From Acanthosoma haemorrhoidale (Eukaryota > Arthropoda > Insecta > Hemiptera > Acanthosomatidae), in NCBI GenBank assembly GCA_930367205.1, contig OV884009.1:119735454-119799453 (forward strand): 64,000 nt of DNA. Direction: 5' to 3'. Every line of letters starts with the position of its first letter. Position 1 is the first letter of the stretch. Position numbers and translations under genes: made by a program. This document shows positions 38,401 through 47,811 of this stretch, in pieces. The notes under the pieces are model-generated. The model was not told the origin of the DNA, did not search any database, and saw only the letters and a program-made list of their open reading frames with translations.

Positions 38401-38672
38401 ACTATAAGCACTGTGAGAACTGCTGTGTGTCTCATTAGCTTTGAAAAAAATTCCATAAATAGTAAATTTGCAATGGTTAATAATTGTCATACAAAAAACT
38501 TACAGTTTATTTTATCTTTACAATCTTCTCACAATTTCGTTTTCTATAAATCAATGCATTTTAACTTACATAATACAGTCTGTTATTAATTTAGGGTAAT
38601 GAAGCAAGGGCCTTTTCATTAGAGCCAGCGTTTCCTGTCTCTGAAAATGAAGAAAAAATGGAATGTGATTAA
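21751..38672 (+). CDS. UBE2T: Ubiquitin-conjugating enzyme E2 T-like protein, five exons
   Basis: Exons 21751-21868, 21945-22014, 30100-30304, 34921-35007 and 38595-38672 all have GT-AG junctions. They join in phase (118+70+205+87+78 nt) into 185 residues plus stop. The UBC fold is clear: MNSARFSARLRKEMEMF is helix 1, then PPPGISC, GPPGSPYEGGVFHLEI, YPFQPP, the HPN motif (residues 79-81, IYHPNID), and the catalytic cysteine 89 in GRICLELLKLPPSGSWR. Then follow LMSSPNPADPL and a C-terminal helix with KNARE. The spacing and the LKLPP-G-W segment match UBE2T, the E2 that works with FANCL to monoubiquitinate FANCD2 and FANCI in DNA crosslink repair. Human UBE2T is slightly longer at 197 residues. 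Intron 1 is only 76 bp, while introns 2-4 are 3.6-8.1 kb and full of transposons. Other E2 classes are less likely. Confidence 0.93.
22015..22940. other. UBE2T intron 2, 5' part
   Basis: AT-rich intron sequence beginning with the donor GTAAGT at 22015. No exon or recognisable transposon coding sequence was seen. Confidence 0.5.
22990..23850 (-). pseudogene. Tigger-like DDE transposase remnant
   Basis: Minus-strand frames together read as the C-terminal half of a DDE_1 transposase. RIILLVNNCPSS (about 23590-23670) corresponds to the LLVDNCPAHP region, with the catalytic Asp changed to Asn. FFLAPNLCP and PPPIDQGVKSFKKHTCIKLL correspond to the PPN...QPMDQG...FK..Y segment. ILMVFKAWDSVQ (about 23430) matches the following helix. 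The remaining frame to 23077 is a diverged tail. Frameshifts and the altered Asp mean it is dead. It lies in UBE2T intron 2, antisense. Confidence 0.65.
23851..24960. other. UBE2T intron 2, middle part
   Basis: No gene was seen. The segment ends in a (TA)n run (24943-24960), which is the insertion site of the solo LTR that follows. Confidence 0.5.
25207..25353 (+). repeat. 5' LTR of Mag-like element
   Basis: 147 bp with TG...CA termini, identical to the 3' LTR except for GATCTGG here versus GACCTGG there. The last base is also the first base of the Gag-Pol start codon. Confidence 0.95.
25353..29381 (+). CDS. Gag-Pol polyprotein of Mag-like retrotransposon, intact
   Basis: One open frame of 1342 residues. 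Residues 1-220 are a helical Gag capsid with the motif CIPKKNETVARFNFF. Two zinc knuckles lie at about 242-274 (CNKCGNVHGYRNC, then CIKCNRINHFAKMC); the first has unusual spacing. The protease has D327 in LDTGAECNVL. RT spans about 450-640 with YIDD at 605-608. RNase H starts at D754 in VDASSTGVGAVLL. Integrase has the HHCC zinc site from H968 and catalytic D1032, D1085 (SDNGPQF) and E1121 (NGMVERH), with the normal 35-residue gap before the Glu. There is no frameshift between gag and pol and no env. The ATG overlaps the LTR/PBS junction; no in-frame stop lies after it, but a downstream start cannot be excluded. Confidence 0.95.
25354..25371 (+). other. Primer-binding site of Mag-like element
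   Basis: TGGCGCAGTCGGTAGGAC follows the LTR with no gap. The first eleven bases are shared with the PBS of the minus-strand Mag-like element near 53.2 kb. It begins TGG, the complement of a tRNA CCA end. The primer tRNA was not determined. Confidence 0.8.
29392..29423 (+). other. Polypurine tract of Mag-like element
   Basis: A run of more than 20 adenines followed by CGGAGA abuts the 3' LTR, in the position where plus-strand DNA synthesis is primed. The unusually long A-run may have grown by slippage. Confidence 0.75.
29424..29570 (+). repeat. 3' LTR of Mag-like element
   Basis: 147 bp, one mismatch to the 5' LTR, followed by the target duplication GTGGT. Confidence 0.95.
30586..31680 (+). 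pseudogene. mariner-superfamily transposase pseudogene (DUF4817-type N-terminus)
   Basis: The ATG at 30586 opens a frame (MDGYSVQQHVQMIKLFYQYG) that shifts near 30640 into the long frame to 31273. That frame shows the HTH region (RNARSAENIATVRESVQENP, EFGLSQTTTWQILRHDLGL) and the first catalytic aspartate in KIIFSDEAHFWMNGY. After another frameshift, 31270-31458 holds the second aspartate in MWLQQDGAMCHTAH and the third in RSCDLTPLDFF, which is followed by a stop where the family has LWG. The tail is readable to about 31680. Such transposases are common in insect genomes. No terminal repeats were recognised. It lies in UBE2T intron 3. Confidence 0.85.
31700..32370. other. UBE2T intron 3, unassigned part
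   Basis: The ORF at 31800-32108 has no recognisable motif and biased composition. No other coding signal was seen. Confidence 0.45.
32375..34640 (+). mobile_element. Deleted gypsy family A copy
   Basis: Plus-strand relative of the 1-3462 element. In order: zinc knuckle (CFECGEEGHIARQC at about 32550), protease remnant, RT, RNase H remnant and an LTR piece. The LTR piece is recognised by GATGTAAACATCCCAAA at 34532-34548, shared with the first copy. There is no integrase between RNase H (about 34380) and the LTR, and part of RT/RNase H is deleted. Gag upstream of the zinc knuckle and the 5' LTR are missing. It sits in UBE2T intron 3 in sense orientation. Confidence 0.85.
32454..34430 (+). pseudogene. 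gag end and pol of deleted gypsy family A copy
   Basis: The frame at 32454-32741 carries the CFECGEEGHIARQC knuckle. The frame at 32861-33160 carries the post-active-site part of protease (RTIMSRGALERLYGGKRAL, CKLITLGGPCEVVGEAVIGL); the DTG motif itself is degraded. The frame at 33359-34111 is RT, with FSTLDLMAGYH and YMDDLLVFSRTEAEY. At about 34018 the sequence jumps from the RT motif FLGHTL directly to the RNase H piece AVLSQEGDSGERPVAYASRR (34057-34187). Compared with the first copy, the thumb and connection are lost, roughly 110 codons. RNase H ends near 34380 with a frameshift. Confidence 0.85.
35496..35717 (-). pseudogene. hAT-type protein N-terminal fragment (CGBP1-like BED finger)
   Basis: The minus-strand frame starts MGKVHAKTRDLVAKYIHEFS and continues GIYYFLCCDKPVSTAQHFRV and IQHIGTTKQRKKF. 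This pattern (cysteines, then QH...H..T.KH-like) resembles the short BED-type zinc finger at the start of hAT transposases related to CGG-binding protein 1. The frame ends after about 73 residues and no catalytic domain follows. It lies in UBE2T intron 4, antisense. Confidence 0.6.
36180..38245 (+). mobile_element. Jockey-type non-LTR retrotransposon (LINE) remnant
   Basis: Broken plus-strand frames follow LINE ORF2 order. Near 36400-36500 there is an endonuclease end (SYSGYQISTIDLCFTLTPYH). At 37480-37600 comes the RT motif area with LYNLYIPDVPSTPNTFLRTF followed by ADGT, where active elements have ADDT. At 37680-37740 comes LDQLKRLTFSKHVKTK, then the tail at 37830-37980. The sequence ends in an A-rich tail (AATAAAATTG near 38230). 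All frames are interrupted. It lies in UBE2T intron 4. Confidence 0.72.
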
Positions 38673-38795
38673 AGGTAAAGGTATAAAACAATTTATGTAT
38701 TTTTAAAGAGTACTTTATGTACTGGTTATTAGATCTTTAAATAGATTGTACCATCCGTAAACCACAGTTTTTGTTTTCCTTTGTTACGTCTTATA

Positions 38796-38801
38796 AATAA
38801 A
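38796..38801 (+). terminator. Polyadenylation signal of UBE2T-like gene
   Basis: AATAAA lies 124 bases downstream of the stop codon at 38670-38672, a normal distance. It is the first full consensus signal after the stop. Confidence 0.6.
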
Positions 38802-40340
38802 CTTAATATTCATCCGATAAGTGCTTGTTGTTGATAAATTTGAAAGGGCCGAATTTCATTTTTGATTTATTAACTCCATTTTTTTATGCATGTATGCTTG
38901 TTACTTGTTAACTACTGCTCATTTTCATGATCTAGAGGTAGGTTTTGAATGATAACTTAAATGTTTACCGTTTAAAACTTTCAATTAAAAGTTCTAAAAA
39001 TGGGAGTTCATAGTTAGTTGTGAATACAGGACCTAGTTTTTATATCACCTTAAGCTGATAAAAGAGAGATGTTAGATTTTCTTGTGCCTAAGCTAAGCCG
39101 TAATCCGAACAAATTCATCCACTATCAAGGGAGGAGGCTGCGGTTGTTGGGTCACCGATTTCAATAAAATCTTTTTGGTGACACCGAGTTGAAAACATTT
39201 GATGTGTGTCTCAAGCCTTCTTCCCAATGCGCCTAGGCACCCTAGGTAGGAGCCTAGAAAAAAAAATATAAATTTAAAACAACTTTTTTTCTATCTTTGT
39301 TCTGTGTGTAAAATAAAGTTATCATGCATCATCCAATTATTGTTTATTTTATTTTTTTATGTAGATTATGAAATTTTCTAAGTAAATAATTCAAACTTTG
39401 AATAAAAACCATAAAGCATTATTATTTTTTTTAAAGATTTTCTTGTCTCATTTTCTCTATTTTTGTCTGAAACCCACAAAAATGGACCGACTTGACCGAT
39501 CCAAACTAAACTTTGAAAAAGGAGGTACTCTAGAGGGCTATTAACTACACATAATGAAACCAACACTGTCTCCATAAATAAATTAAAAACTGAGATCTAT
39601 AAACAACTGTTTTGTTAATTTCTCCCTTATTTCTGTTGCTTTTAAAGACATTAAAACCTGATTGCTGTGGAGCTCTACTGAAAGAGAACAAAACAATCTT
39701 CCTTACGGTGGTAACAATATTGTATTTGGACAAAATTTATATAAGTTAAGAAGGTTTAAGCAGAATAAAAAACCTGTGCAAAAAAGTTTGCTCCCCTGGT
39801 GAATTTAGCCCCCAAAAAAATTGTTTTTTTTAGGTTCTAAAAACTAATAGGAACTTTTTATTATTTCCAAAAAAAATTGTTTTTACTTACGTTACATAAA
39901 GCATCACCTGGTTTTGTACTTTTTCAATAACATATGCTCATTTAATCCAATCAGGAGAATATTTTGCTCATATTCTACTTAGACATAAAATTCGGATGAT
40001 AACTTTATTTTAGGCGAGAACAAAGACAAACATGTTAAAAAAAATAGAGTTTATAAATTAAGATTCTTTTTTTCTCAGCTCCTGGAGGCATCAGCAAGAA
40101 CATGCAGACATGTGCCAAATATTTCTTAGTAATAAATAGTTTCACCAAAAAAAGTTTCATTGAATTTGGTGATCCCATGACCATAACCTCACTGGTTAGT
40201 TATATATTCACAGCAAACTATAAACTCCCGATGTAGGTTATTTTCAATCAACTCAACTATGGTGGAACAATATTACATGATATTTTATTAAAACATAATT
40301 TGATATATTTATTTTATGCTTGATTCTTCAATGAATATTA
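38802..40340. other. Intergenic, no gene seen
   Basis: AT-rich. A GC-richer patch at 39110-39250 and the segment 39470-39700 may be old transposon sequence, but no motif supports a name. Confidence 0.45.
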
Positions 40341-41026
40341 CATTGCCCTATAAAAAAAATGGCACGCTTAAAAAAATATTTGCTTCCTAATAGAATTATT
40401 TCAGTTTTCAATTCTTTTTTAATTAATATTTTTCCACGATTAACGTTTCCAGTGATAAAGGGCTACAAATACGAAGGAAAACCCCAGAAATATTCAGAAA
40501 ATTTATTTTAAAAAAATTATACTGAAATTTCTATTTTGATTACTTGTGTAACGATCTTTAAAAATTTAGCGATGAATACAGAGAGAATCCCTGGTGGGTT
40601 TGTACAATAAACCGGTCATCCATGGCTCTGGCACTCATGGCCGACCTGATCCAGGTCTGGGATTGCACAAACCTGGCTCACATGTAATTGCTCTCCAAAC
40701 AGTAGTTTCAGGTAAACCCAATGCACACGCTGCATATCTTTGGCTTCAACCATCTTCCACTAAAGCAACAACATGGGCTACTTGCTCTAAAACCATTTTT
40801 TAAATTAAAAAAAAAAAAAAAAATTGAGATCACTAACAAAAGATCAAAATATAAATGCCTGTAAGTTTTTTTAAATAATTTTTTTGAATATTTATTGGGT
40901 TTTTCCTTCATATTTATATTTCCTATCACTGAAAATGTTAAATATTAATTAAAAAAGAATTGAAAATCTAAATAATTTTATTAGGAAGGAAATATCTAAG
41001 TCAGCCACTTTTTTTGTGGCGTTGTG
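40341..41026 (-). mobile_element. Tc1-like DNA transposon, deletion derivative
   Basis: Ends are inverted copies with some mismatches: CATTGCCCTATAAAAAAAAT at 40341, and on the minus strand CACAACGCCACAAAAAAAGT ending at 41026. TA dinucleotides flank both sides. Inside, only the N-terminal HTH part of a Tc1-type transposase remains. At 686 bp it is less than half a normal Tc1 element. Confidence 0.7.
40590..40805 (-). pseudogene. Tc1-like transposase HTH fragment
   Basis: On the minus strand, MVLEQVAHVVALVEDG, then SQRYAACALGLPETTVWRAI and NPRPGSGRP match the tandem helix-turn-helix domain of Tc1-like transposases, including the GRPR-like hook start. One stop interrupts the first helix and another follows GSGRP. 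No DDE domain is present. Confidence 0.72.
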
Positions 41027-42620
41027 TATATTAATTTTATAACTTTGTTTACATTATTTCTATGATTACAGGTTTTAAATCGATTCTTGAATGTATGCTT
41101 ACAATCAAACTTCCCATGTCGATAGTTTAATAATTAAGCTGTGATATATTATGCTACACAATTTGTTTTTAAAGTTTATTTTTTAATGATTTTAAGTTTT
41201 TGGTTGGGCTACTTATGCTTTATTACTGATACTATTACTAAAGTATTTCATCATTTTCTAAGGAAACTTAATACCTTTTTTGTGAAATGCTACTAATTTG
41301 AGATTAATATTCTGCATATAGTAATAAAATACAAAAACATATCTAGTAATCAGTGTATTTGTCTTGGATTATTATGTCAAAAACAAGCTTTAATTTGCTA
41401 ATTTACCTTTATTGATAGTTTGTATTATTTTAAATTTAAAGAATATCTTTTTGTTTTGTATATTTTAAAATTTTATATCCAGCTGAATTTCATGTTTTTA
41501 TACTGAAGCCTGTATGTTGTTATGTTATATGGTTTAAAGTTACTATGTTGGATCCACGTTTCATCATTGTGTTGATCGTGAATTTTATTTGTTAAAGGAC
41601 CTAAGAGTATAGCAAGTCCTAATTTAGTGATATTATTTTCAGTATTATTTTAATTATAATATTTTTTATAAAAATAAAATTTGATTGATTGCACATTTGT
41701 AATTTTTATTAACCTTAAATCCAAATATTTTTCATTTAAAAATTGCATATTTTCTATTTTATTACCACATTAATAAGTTTTTAAATAGATTAATTAATTT
41801 AAAATAGAAACTTAAAATAAAAACTCGCTAATCCTCCTGATGGTGACACAGGAATCGTTGCTTTTACTCTTGTGTAATTCATCATCAACGACATCTGAAA
41901 GGGTGGCCTGATCAAAGTGTCTTAAAGGCTTGAATTCTCAAAGGTAGAAGTGTTTCAACCAAAGTGATCCCGTATTTCAGTGCTGCATCCTTTCACCTTC
42001 CACTGAACAAATTTATTTCTTCCTGCCACCTTCGCAATCAATCCTTTTTTCCAGTAGTGTCTTATATGATCACTAATCACAATTTGTTCTTTGGACATTT
42101 TCATTATTAAATTAATTGTAAATATGGTAGGGTACTTAAGTGAAGGATGAATTCTTAAGTGAAATTGGGACTTGTAACAACTAGTATATTTAAAAAAATA
42201 AAATTATGTTGATAATTTAGTATCCATAAAGTTTACAATCATTTTTGAAGCATTTTTAATGACAAATTCAGTTATTAAAAAAATCATACTTGAAATTCGT
42301 AACAATTAGTTTGTTTTATAAATTAATTCATAACAAAATCTTAGAATGAGGTATAGGCACACCTCTAAGATTCTTTCTGTGTAGTTAAATCTAAGTAACC
42401 TTCCAAAGTGTTGAACTGAACCCATGCAACCTGTCTTATGGTTTGGGCAGGGTTTTTCCATTGGCAGTAGTAGTATTGGAGTCAGGACAAAGCCTACTAC
42501 AAACCATTTCCAGTAAATTTTTCCATAAGTGTTTAGACCCTGTACATATGCTTTGCATTCATCTATTTTTAAATGTCACTATTCATTGCAAGAGTTTAGC
42601 CAAATAGAATTCATATTGGG
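41027..42620. other. Intergenic, no gene seen
   Basis: Very AT-rich. No ORF with a recognisable motif. The patch at 41825-42060 is less AT-rich but uninterpretable. Confidence 0.45.
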
Positions 42621-42624
42621 AAAA

Positions 42625-42740
42625 TCGTCACCCAGCTAGCTTAGTTCCAGCAACTGAGCCCCTGACAGAATGTGGGGAGGTCCTGGGCTTGAGTTCTGAC
42701 CCTCCTTATACATTTTTTGACTGCTAATAATTAGTAATAA
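42625..42740 (+). repeat. tRNA-derived SINE
   Basis: CCCAGCTAGCTTAGTTCCAG at 42631 resembles a tRNA 5' part with A box, and GGGCTTGAGTTCTGACCC about 40 bases later resembles the B box and T-arm. The tRNA-like part is followed by an A/T-rich tail. The acceptor stem is not preserved, so it is not a working tRNA gene. Confidence 0.6.
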
Positions 42741-45224
42741 TGGTCAGATTGAAAATTATTTACTATATCACTATTATACTGTATTTTCATGTTTTTTGTT
42801 GCTGGTCATCCTCAGAAATAAACATTAATAATAATAGCTCTACAGTCAAAATTATTTTACAAAACATTGAAAATCCTGTTGATTCACACCAGACAAATGA
42901 ATCACCAAATTTCTTATTGTAGTTCTACAATTTCTTGGAAGTTGCTTGGAATTGCCAAAAAGCGTTGCATGAATTTAACTTAACATTAGTTTATGGAATT
43001 AAAAATGTTCACACTAGAACTCTTTATTTAGTGGTAAGAAGTTCCCAAATGCTAGAAAAGTGCATCAGAAATACGCAATGACTGCAGGTCATGTGAAATT
43101 ATGTAAATTATGGTTACATTACAAATTTTCATTAAAGAAGAACAGTAATCTTAGCGTAATGGAGAGGAACTATATTGATAAGGTGACCAGAACATATGTC
43201 TACCTGAAACTATGCACAAGATACTCACCTTGTGTACCTGTTAAAATGAGGGGAAAAGAAACTGAAAAATGTAAAATTATACAGTATAGATGTTTTTAGA
43301 CGAACAAACAAGAAATGATTCAAAATTCCTTTAGAATTAATAATGGAATTAAAAAGGACAGCATTAATTCTGTAGGTTGAAATTCAGGAATCTTGCATTG
43401 ATCGATGGTGAAAAAAAAGGAAACAAAAAAAAATTGTTTATTCTTGAAATAATGACATCGCTAACCTCCTCAATGTAGTCATTAGGTTCATTTTTTACTA
43501 AACTAAATATTAGTATTATATCTAATCATTAATTTATTAAATGTATGGGTATGATAAGTCCGAGTACGGACAGCAAGTCTTATCAAGTTAAATATTACAC
43601 AAGTAGCATATAATCATCAAATAGCATAGAATATTCCACATTGAGGTTTATTATTCTGAACTCAATGTTCTATAGTTGAGTGTAGTTGGGAACATAGTAT
43701 TGACTTTCCCTCATTTATGTTTTAAAAGACGAGTGAGAGAGAGAGAGAGAGAAGGATATTATAAGTTGGAAAGGTCTGACCATTTTTATCTCTAAGTTCT
43801 CTGTCGTGTAGAGCTGCAGAAATCAGAATCAGGTGAAAGTGGTTGGGCGGTTAAAAAAATAAAAATTTATAAATAGTTAAGTTAAATAATGGTTGGCTGC
43901 AGAGCAGTGCCTTTCGTGATTGATCGTCGAATTGAAAAGTAACAGACACCTTCAGTGTCCAGTGTAGATAATGTTCATTTGTTTGGGAATGATAATAATA
44001 AGTCAATAAGCAAAAGAAAATAAATTTTGCGATGAAATAATATATATGATGGTGTTTAGAAATAAAACAACTGCTCTTGGCACAGTAGTCACTCAAGGGA
44101 TCAAGCTCAGTGTCTGGGCTCAACTGAGCTGTTTTGTTAAAAACAGTGAACTAAGTGGAGTCTATCAAATCCCCTCTCTCACTCACTTTCTCTCATCTTT
44201 CTTCATTCCTCTTCAATGTAAATAAATGACGTCTAATATCTAATCGAGTTTAAAGGTTCACTACTTTTATAATCTAATTCAATAATTTTTTTTCTTATTC
44301 TATATTTGCAAATGGTGGGTAAATATTTATGTTTTATTTCCTTGCCAAGATCATACAATTAAGAATATTTTTTCAAATAAATAGACATATTATAATTACA
44401 GTAATGGTTATTCTATAGTTTCTTCTGCACATTTCTTAGGAAATTTTTGTTACTTTCTTAACACTTACAGAAATGTGCACATGATGGGGAAGTATTTTCA
44501 AGCCTTCTACCCTAGTCCTCTGAAGAAAATGCTAAGCGGCAGATTAGTAGTGAATAAGATGTGGGTATTGCCTGTTTTTTTTTTATCAAAACCTTTTATT
44601 TTTTATTTATGTCATTGTCTGCAAAAATTCTAGTGCAATATCATGATTTTTAAAACTCCCCCCATTCTTTACGCATATGTGTCTTGTCAGAGATCAAGAC
44701 TTAATGGTAAAAGGTTGGGAGAGAATATAATCACATTTGATTGATATTCAGTCCCCTGTTCGAACAATACACTTAAAGTCAACACAATGTTATCCTACAA
44801 CTAGGAGTGATTTTGTGAATTTTCTAGCACACCACTTTTTGATTTCATAGAGTGTGAAAATCGTAGCAACAGTATTTGACAAAAGATGTTATTAACTAAA
44901 AATACAAATAGATTAGATATTGATTTTGCTGTGAGATGAACTGCTGACAGACCATTGGGATTACTGCTATCATGCTAACAGGCTAATATAATAATTGATA
45001 GAAGTTCTACGAGTGCCCTGCCTAAATGTCTTTTTCACTCTTCTACTGTCTACAGATGTTGCTGACCGCTTTTTTTGTTGGTGGATTGTAGCTCTGTGGC
45101 ACTTTCATTTCTCAAACAGATCACTACCCAACAGTCCTCATTTTTCAGCTGATACATGTTAAATGTTTTGGCCCTTGTTATCCCTGCTCCGGCTTCTATA
45201 ACTTCCTTTGAATCACTAATACTA
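42741..45224. other. Intergenic; (GA)n microsatellite
   Basis: No gene was recognised. A GA dinucleotide repeat lies at about 43734-43752. The ORFs at 43060-43299 and 43851-44123 lack recognisable motifs. Confidence 0.45.
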
Positions 45225-46789
45225 TAAAAGGACGGTAAGATCAGAGGCTCAGGAAAATGGTTTTAATGGAGGGGATTTGATCTATAGGGATTCCATTTGT
45301 TTTACAGATGCAAGCATCCGAGGAATAGGAGCAGTATGAAAGCAGCAAGGATAAAATGGAGATAAAAAACCAGTAGCATATTTTTCAGTTCAAAAAAGGG
45401 ACCAATATATTTACTATTTATAGCATGTCTAGCAATAAAAGAAGCAGTAAAATTATGGCAATACTGGCTTATTGGGAAAATAGTATATACAGATCACAAA
45501 CCTTTAGAAAAATTGAAAATAAAATCTAGAACAGATGAACTGAGAGACGACATACATATTACCTAACCCAGTATGATATTGAAATAAGACACATCCCAGG
45601 AAAAATTAACCAAGAAGCAGATTGGTTAAGTATAAAACCAGTTTTAGAAAAAAATGAATATGAAGAAGAAGAAACATTAAAAACAGTAAATTTAATAAGT
45701 TTGGAAGACAAAATAGTCCAAAACACTACAAGAAAATATAAATAATTTAAAATTCAAGGATTATCTATTACCAAAAAACAGACAAAATTGTGTCATCAAA
45801 ATATTTTAGCCAATAGTTGATAAAAAATGTGCACAATACCTATTGTCACACAGGAAAAACACAGATGCAAAATTAGATCACACCATTTTACACAGCAAAA
45901 ATATGACCAATAACAACCATTTGTGATCAGTGTACAATATGTATTTAAAAAGATCTAGGATTGGTTTATTATCACGCTTAGGCCCACCTACGTACCCATT
46001 TTAAATCGTATCCATAGATACAATGGGAGGTTTCAGAGGCTCTCGTTCGACACAAAAATACTTACATCTGCTCGTTGATCACTTCACAAGATATCCTTAT
46101 ATCACAACACCAACAACTCAAAGCTCTGATGATTTCATAAAATTGGTAACACAGAATCATTACATAGACACTGATTTAGCGGACCTATACCCTGGGTTAA
46201 ATTCTAGAGAATTTAAAGGATTCCTAAATGAAAACAAGATAAGATTAATTTTCACTACAGTTGACTCACTTTTTTCAAACAGCCTTCACGAAAGACTAAA
46301 TCCAACTTTAGTCAATAAAATAAATGAAGATAAAAGAAAAACAGCTAGGACAACAATAGCACGAAAATGTACAGAAACGTATAACAAAATTCTCCCCAAG
46401 ATATTTATTAGAAGGTGAAAATATGAATATTTTACCACATGAATTGAAACAAAGCCATTCGAAAACAGATTTGGAAAGAGACAGACAATCAGCACTAGAA
46501 AATACAAAACAATCACAAAATTATAATATAAAACAATTCGATAAACACAGACAGGAGTACGGATTAAATGTAGGCAGCCTAGTTTATGTAGAAAATGGAA
46601 ACCAATCAAATAGGATAAAACAGGACAAACTAAGAATTGGACCGTATAAGATACAAAAAAAAAATGTCGGATTCAATTTATGAAATAATCACTGGTCACA
46701 AAACAGCAGAATCAAACCGTTTCCACTTTACAAAACTCACCCCAGTGTTATATACACAACGTGACGAGATAGAAGGGTTTTGAAGGTTC
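45225..46789 (+). mobile_element. Ty3/gypsy remnant: RNase H and integrase
   Basis: Broken frames give an RNase H remnant (CFTDASIRGIGAV at 45298-45336, then IPGKINQEADWLS at about 45593-45631). Next is an integrase core (46023-46418; KYLHLLVDHFTRYPYITTP, LYPGLNSREFKGFL, LFSNSLHERLNPTLVNKINE). A C-terminal part at 46423-46683 holds NVGSLVYVENG and KLRIGPYKI. RT, gag and LTRs are absent. The lineage differs from the other gypsy elements here. Its 3' side is interrupted at 46790 by a piggyBac-like insertion. Confidence 0.82.
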
Positions 46790-47811
46790 TTAACTTGTTA
46801 ACCGAGCGGGACGTATAAATACGTCAAAGGTAAACCATATCGGGTACGGGTAGGACATATGAATACGTCTTTGAAATATATGTAGCGCCCTGGAACAGGC
46901 GGGATGTATATTTTCGAACAACAAAGGTATTAGTCATCCATACATGTCTCGACATGAATTTAAGACACGGAAGTTGGTCCTAGCAACAGCATTGTTTCTG
47001 AAGAATGACTACCTCAAAATGCAGAAAGACCACCATTTCCCTTCACTGCACATCCTGGAAAAACTTTCGATACTCCTCGAAAAACAGTTCCTTTGTTTTA
47101 TCTTGAGAAGTTTTTAGATGAGGAACTTATCAAATTAATTACAGAGCAAACAAATTTGTACGCCGCCCAATTTTTTGATAATGATCCTGAGTTGAAACCA
47201 CGTTCGAGAATTTGAGAGGAAGGATACAAATGAAGCTGAAATGAAGATTTTTTTGGGGCTCCTACTTTTACAAGGAATAATTGAAAAACCATTTTCTTTT
47301 TTTCAAGAAGAAGAATAATTGAAACACCATTTTTTTATGAAACTATGGGCGACAGCAGGTTTGTATTATTATGTAAGTTGTTGCATTTTGCAGACAATCT
47401 AAGTTTTGATCCTAACACATCTAATAGAAAAACATACAAAATTTATCCAATCAACAATAATTTATTATTTTTATGAATATTTATTGTGTATCTAAATAAA
47501 AAATATATATTTTTTGTAATCTTTATAATTGTTTGTAAAATTTATAATTTTTTAATTCAATGTTTCCATTTTTTTGTTGGTATTCTTTTCTATTTGTTTG
47601 TAATTTTGTATTTTCCTTTGTACTTTATATATAAATAAACGAAAAAATATATATTTCATAGACTTTTCATTTATTTTAAGCATAAATGAAAAAAAATAAT
47701 AATATGAAATTACGTCCTACGGGCGTGACGTATTTACACGTCCTAGTGAAAGAGTTCGCGTCCGTTATATGCTGCGTAATTAAAAAGGGAATTCCCCGGC
47801 TAATAGGTTAA
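46790..47811 (+). mobile_element. piggyBac-like transposon, deletion derivative
   Basis: TTAA at 46790-46793 and 47808-47811 flank the element, the target site of piggyBac. The ends are inverted and similar: TTAACTTGTTAACCGAGCGG on the left, and on the minus strand TTAACCTATTAGCCGGGGAA on the right. Subterminal sequences GACGTATAAATACGTC (left) and GACGTATTTACACGTC (right) are further matching motifs. Inside, 47095-47460 encodes a transposase piece. At about 1.0 kb it lacks most of the transposase. Confidence 0.85.
47095..47460 (+). pseudogene. piggyBac transposase N-terminal fragment
   Basis: Plus-strand frames read FLDEELIKLITEQTNLYAAQ and FFDNDPELKPRSRI, then EMKIFLGLLLLQGIIEKP after a frameshift, then RFVLLCKLLHFADNLSFDP. 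This is the order seen in DDE_Tnp_1_7 transposases (Y-A..F, EM..F.G.L...G...KP, RF..L...LHF.DN). The catalytic aspartates that follow in the family are absent. Two or more frameshifts are present. Confidence 0.78.

Noticed and set aside
43060..43299. 79-codon ORF with several cysteines
   Set aside because: Cysteine spacing does not fit a known finger and no neighbouring exon supports it.
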